Source: Micromonospora olivasterospora (GTDB taxonomy: Bacteria > Actinomycetota > Actinomycetes > Mycobacteriales > Micromonosporaceae). Taken from it: a stretch of 64,000 nucleotides of DNA. Under the pieces are notes generated by a model that did no database searches, had not been told where the DNA came from, and was given only the letters and a program-made list of their open reading frames with translations. The DNA lies in NCBI RefSeq assembly GCF_007830265.1, contig NZ_VLKE01000001.1:3100001-3164000 (forward strand). Direction: 5' to 3'. Shown piece after piece: positions 62,301 to 64,000 of the stretch (position 1 is its first letter; every line of letters starts with the position of its first letter). A program made the position numbers and the translations under genes.

Positions 62301-64000
62301 TCCGGTGCCGTTCCTTCCGGCCGGTACTTCCAGGACCGCCAGGGGGCGACTATCCATGCCGTACCCGAGCCGGAAACGCGCCTCCTTCAGTTCGGCGGCG
62401 ATGACCGGCGGAAGTCCGTCGGCCACCTCGACCGGTGGGATCGTGACTCGCTGGCCGCCGAAGGTGATGTCAAATATTCCGCTTTCGCTCACCGGCGCCG
62501 TGATGTGGTAGAGAGTGCCGAACGTCCACCGGTCGACGGTCTCCCACACCGGGCCGGCTGCCGTGCTCCACAGTTCGGCCAGCTCGCTGTCGGTCAACCT
62601 GCGGGCGATCTCCTTGTAGACGAACCTCTCGGTGCCGTCCGGCGCGGTGTACGGGATTCTGACGATACCGACACCTTCGCCGTCAACCTCTCCGAAATCG
62701 ACAGCGACCCTGTCGCCCGGGACGGCGACTCGATCGACAACTCCGAGGAGCATGTCGTCGCCGTCACGCCGGGCGCGAAGACGTAGAAGAGATGGCCAAC
62801 CCGGGGTGTCCTCGGCGCGGCCGGGGACGGTGAATGGGTCCTGCAGGTTCCAACGGTTCTCGTCTTCCCACGTGCTCTCCTCGCGCAGGGCGTCGGCGTA
62901 TCGGCGGTGTTCTTCGAGTACGTCGATGTGCCTGCGGGGGGAGCTGGGGCGTTGGCGGATGGCCGCGAGGTTCCGGTGGAATGTGTCCTGCAGGAGCGGC
63001 CAGTGGCGGATCGCCGTGTTCTGTTCCGCCGTGTCGACTTCAGCTTTCAGCAGGTCGAGCGCCTCGTCGAACACGACATCCAGTCGGCGCAGTTCGGTAT
63101 AGGCTGCCGGTGACGGGAAACCCTCGGCGATGCGGGCATCGTGTGGGTCACGGGGCTGGCCGAGGTGGTAGGCGCCGTCCAACCAGACGACTGGTTGCGG
63201 AATCTCACCGTCACCGGACGGCGGACCGATGATGTACGGGGCACCGAACGGGTGGTGGATCGCCATCGGCAGACCCAACCCCCAGGCCACGATGTGGGGA
63301 ACCACGTGCACGACGTCGGGGTAGCCGGGCTGGCGGTGTACGAGTTTGTTGAGCAGGTGCTGGTGCAGGGCCTCCCGTCGCTGCTCGGACATGTTCTCCG
63401 GATACGGAAGCAACTTCCTGAACTCCGACGCGTCACCCCGGCCGAGGTCGGCGGCCAGGTGGCGGGCCACCAGCACGCCCAGTTCAGCCACGGTGGTGAC
63501 GCCCGCCTGCGCCAACCGCTCCCCATGGATCTTCAACACCGTCCCGTAGAAGACGTCGAGCGGCCCCGCGTCGCCCTCCGCGCGATCGAGGTGAAAAACC
63601 GCATCAGCCCACTGCTCGAATGCCGCCAACTCCCTGCCGGTTTCCCGGGCCGACAGCTGCCTGATCGTCGATTGCACTTTCCGCCATAGGGCCTCCGCCG
63701 CCCTACGCCTCACAACTTCCAGATCCGCCGCAGTGAGTCTGGTAGAGAATTCCCGGTAGATGAATTTCTCGGTTCCGTCGGTCGCGGTGTACGGGACTCT
63801 GGCAACAGCGAAGCCCTCTTGGCCGTCCATCCCGAAATCGACAGCGATCCGGTCGCGCACGACGGAGATCGTTTGCAGGTTGTGGAGACGCAGGCGCTTG
63901 CGACTTAAATCGACCGAAAGTGTTGTTTGCGCGGCATCGGAGATGACGTTGAAGTACTGGGTGAACCTACCTCCCTGGGGCCTTGGGTCCTCGTCTTTCC
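56307..64000 (-). CDS. Giant polymorphic-toxin-like protein with OTU protease and zincin motifs (5' end outside window)
   Basis: At least 2,564 codons, open to the window edge, so the true N-terminus is missing. Numbering from codon 1 at 63860. Seen: two divergent copies of a beta module (RIAVDFG...PYTATDGTEKFIYREF near residue 2; DRVAVDFG...PYTAPDGTERFVYKEI near 385); a metzincin-type HELKHFAGVPH at 896-906; four tandem 105-residue repeats (about 1220-1645); an OTU-like cysteine protease pair, DGYCMLYAF (Cys1805) and NHYNAA (His2080); and a C-terminal region of unknown fold ending in a Lys/Pro-rich tail. Such size and modular build fit actinomycete polymorphic toxins, but the C-terminal toxin, secretion signal and immunity gene cannot be identified here. 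Confidence 0.7.
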   Translation of the reverse strand, partial: KDEDPRPQGGRFTQYFNVISDAAQTTLSVDLSRKRLRLHNLQTISVVRDRIAVDFGMDGQEGFAVARVPYTATDGTEKFIYREFSTRLTAADLEVVRRRAAEALWRKVQSTIRQLSARETGRELAAFEQWADAVFHLDRAEGDAGPLDVFYGTVLKIHGERLAQAGVTTVAELGVLVARHLAADLGRGDASEFRKLLPYPENMSEQRREALHQHLLNKLVHRQPGYPDVVHVVPHIVAWGLGLPMAIHHPFGAPYIIGPPSGDGEIPQPVVWLDGAYHLGQPRDPHDARIAEGFPSPAAYTELRRLDVVFDEALDLLKAEVDTAEQNTAIRHWPLLQDTFHRNLAAIRQRPSSPRRHIDVLEEHRRYADALREESTWEDENRWNLQDPFTVPGRAEDTPGWPSLLRLRARRDGDDMLLGVVDRVAVPGDRVAVDFGEVDGEGVGIVRIPYTAPDGTERFVYKEIARRLTDSELAELWSTAAGPVWETVDRWTFGTLYHITAPVSESGIFDITFGGQRVTIPPVEVADGLPPVIAAELKEARFRLGYGMDSRPLAVLEVPAGRNGTGAPLYLELSSPAPTAYDIERLRSMALWESAEPGALLDEVSIDLVMQEDMRTPYPLPLTLGDDNSGRTLDGQEVDLSPGTEVALRVGRFLRLEESNIVTSIFAAVKAPLADRSGNAYRLIYTNLPNEWFDGFKTQWETTGSGKRPAGPEWPAGPLAKRPRTGDGLPGGPAAFRWGPGEGSFSAAVGVEAVSSSGWAAGVAPSVEQVDGGWRVSYRSVKGLPSWGEMTRVHSDRFTWQGTEPLRFVPTPGEQHPFRVETAGKIAGVRVHADHWVHGESGTVVFRLRLNPDPNVDRKSILGTLGAVEQWVVQTNERVRPEGGPQAVAVVFDPAAETEVRLSPYGSDLRDSDDVWVSEGGSAGKITQLHWLAGLPSRAYGHELKHFAGVPHDGSPGDLLRTSRTVGDDHLHEPGFTKWELDQIRATAASYVAPTVAPRPARLPESVSGSSDPVSDSLPGRPAAMEWHPPADAGSDAGGQLSDGDGYAVPPGFPGYESGVSDAPLNPGGGEPPTGAGRVVVMEVDAEPRTPVPPPATTALAPPEIVKSPAWDGFFQQVLDRAGGQVAETLGLPTVEVDDVRHYLAIELDRIVQRTDIRQRLQLSSPSLEVLRQALDSRGRSVPGLTQVLPHLVLEAFGINFAVSGSETVRHDQGAGPAGAGAGQGRLRRSAGRGPAAAHGGPDSGEVGSESMVQDAGDRAGLPADVAGGWTAGDPPQLTGGYTKKVPLNGDGRLTIKVGGKKPVAGVAAAGQMATVWFGRTDGSHEGEPAAWIKVESLNDRKGGPFWQWLNPAPTEDDLNRLKNYKSPTKRAAGWTAGDPPQLTGGDTIKVPLDRRGQLTIKVGGKQPFPGVAAASQMATVWFGRTDGSPEGEPAAWIKVESVEGRKGGPFWQWLNPAPTEDDLNRLKNYKSPTKLAGGWTAGDPPQMTGGYTKELRLNGRGRLTIRLRGKKPDVGVAAADQMATVWFGRTDGSHEGEPAAWIKVESLNDRDGSPFWRWLDPAPTENDLNRLRDYKSATERAGEWTAGDPPQPTGGYTKKAPLNGQGRLTITLGGKLPGVGVVAADREATVWFGRRRTDGSPEGEPAAWIKVESLDDREGGPFWRWLDPAPTEHDLKRLRTYEPRTGHAGGGTAGGPPLLTGGSSDKAAAVAPASTGSVGVAYRAARDDAVDVPGPNTDDAIPPVAGSWARPAVGIPSQGQQRPGVASAQVDRGQPAVRTPMAAPAPQPPPQPLEGWPQAAAGQAGATQRPANAFWDVAVDRSSLVSVQRPAVASVAGPDPMLPVPADGYCMLYAFIATDPIWVRDVLHPHLPVDLYQFLSDPGRVRTSVVRLVGSEVVPRESPLARVSALLQAHVRGYLDSNAGRLPADVTRQRINFREERVRQVAALNDHQQVLDWLRYLDSPYVTEASMLPAAVIAHRYQAVRAEAMLSGGPLGLGAPTDAPQRQLDFLTQHGQGFPVDVLEPGTARDFLVVVLSQSDRQLEPDELAVVRAAVDNWKQQWGGPVGEFLGPLLAHATGRRVTIWRESGRGTPPKMSDEYGPAAGRPVDLYHVAADPHNPTILNHYNAAAVNDGRQGAGASPAISAPVDTPAWQAQVGQGQPAAQTPSPPQLTATIRSRPNPDQPDPEPRTTPLERHRLDQGRTEVIWADPDEVSAEQDVVLMREITHNIEPDPAMDDAFPLRDPDDPSGRVYAPFADENGQLHPVVRANADLITASMTGGRQILKKIANDPEDPRLPPLPGKVMERLWPLLEQRVAAETRRLVLGESLENPRVKVIRMTADHLMDHERGRDRLEGKWGLGLDDAFVQQSLVELLAGGHAEQSLVELLAGFVVEPLGVHPGGVLEDTRQEAVWAQNHRLYPAYSVTLDISRPFANPDRRSRRRRLVLPRQRKGTIVMSAEGFANSIVFANTALKPGTTEIDRYRTNAVFLQFILRIPDNKNGIRRQEIKVLFGLSNLFDLKINPHRIVIADYGPHYGKGQNFAPSKPSKPIKQEPDTMPPST
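56827..56893. repeat. 39-bp direct repeat in the giant gene
   Basis: The 28-bp stretch at 56827-56854 recurs at 56866-56893 (39-bp period), duplicating EQSLVELLAG in the protein. Reading frame is kept. Confidence 0.85.
58930..60205. repeat. Four tandem 315-bp repeats in the giant gene
   Basis: Period 315 bp (321 for the last unit, which has two extra codons). Each unit encodes GWTAGDPPQ, then TIKVGGK-like strands, ATVWFGRTDGS, EGEPAAWIKVESL, FWQWLNPAPTEDDLNRLKNY. The high identity implies recent expansion or gene conversion. Confidence 0.95.

Overview
The window is high-GC actinomycete DNA, most like Micromonospora or a close relative (Micromonosporaceae). The reasons are uniform GC-rich codon use with many GTG starts and ATGA/GTGA gene overlaps, and a gene order I recall from Streptomyces and Mycobacterium: acs, a HAD hydrolase, 6C small RNA, ssd, tad pilus genes, an MrfA-type helicase, bldG with its anti-sigma factor, hppA, topA, MFS-tmk and holB. 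No database search was possible, so family calls rest on motifs and recalled homologues.

Layout. 1-7.3 kb: secreted M6 metalloprotease, acetyl-CoA synthetase, a degenerate Fic-like protein and a HAD hydrolase. 7.24-7.34 kb: a 6C small RNA gene with three hairpins carrying C-rich loops. 7.3-19.5 kb: a pSAM2-like integrative and conjugative element (integrase, excisionase, RepSA, membrane protein, FtsK-like translocase, Pra-like activator, XRE regulator, NUDIX protein, one lower-GC cargo gene), inserted in the terminator hairpin of the 6C gene. 19.5-22.1 kb: a decayed second element with a deleted integrase and a VapBC-like pair. Three copies of a 54-bp att core mark the junctions. 22.1-23.0 kb: a frameshifted PP2C-like gene whose stop codon lies in the last att core.

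23.2-28.5 kb: the ancestral locus resumes with two perfect DnaA boxes, ssd and a complete actinobacterial tad operon for a small Flp-type pilin. 28.6-31.0 kb: a small ESX-like cluster. 31-55.5 kb: mostly housekeeping and conserved genes, including an MrfA-type helicase, bldG and its partner, a K+-independent membrane pyrophosphatase, topA, a secreted lysozyme-like protein, an FAD sugar-lactone oxidase with a divergent TetR gene, a PLP-dependent aldolase, a fused MFS transporter-thymidylate kinase, the Pol III delta' subunit, a small YbaB-associated cluster and a PSP1 protein. 55.6 kb: tRNA-Thr(CGT) with a strong terminator.

56.0-64 kb: an IS4-type transposase fragment abuts the 3' end of a giant gene (at least 2,560 codons, open through the window edge). 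It encodes a polymorphic-toxin-like protein with four near-identical 105-residue repeats, an HExxHxxGxxH zincin motif and an OTU-type cysteine protease motif pair.

The most interesting points are the use of a small regulatory RNA gene as the conjugative element's integration site, the element's perfect SOS box and uncharacterised membrane cargo gene, and the giant two-protease toxin-like protein.
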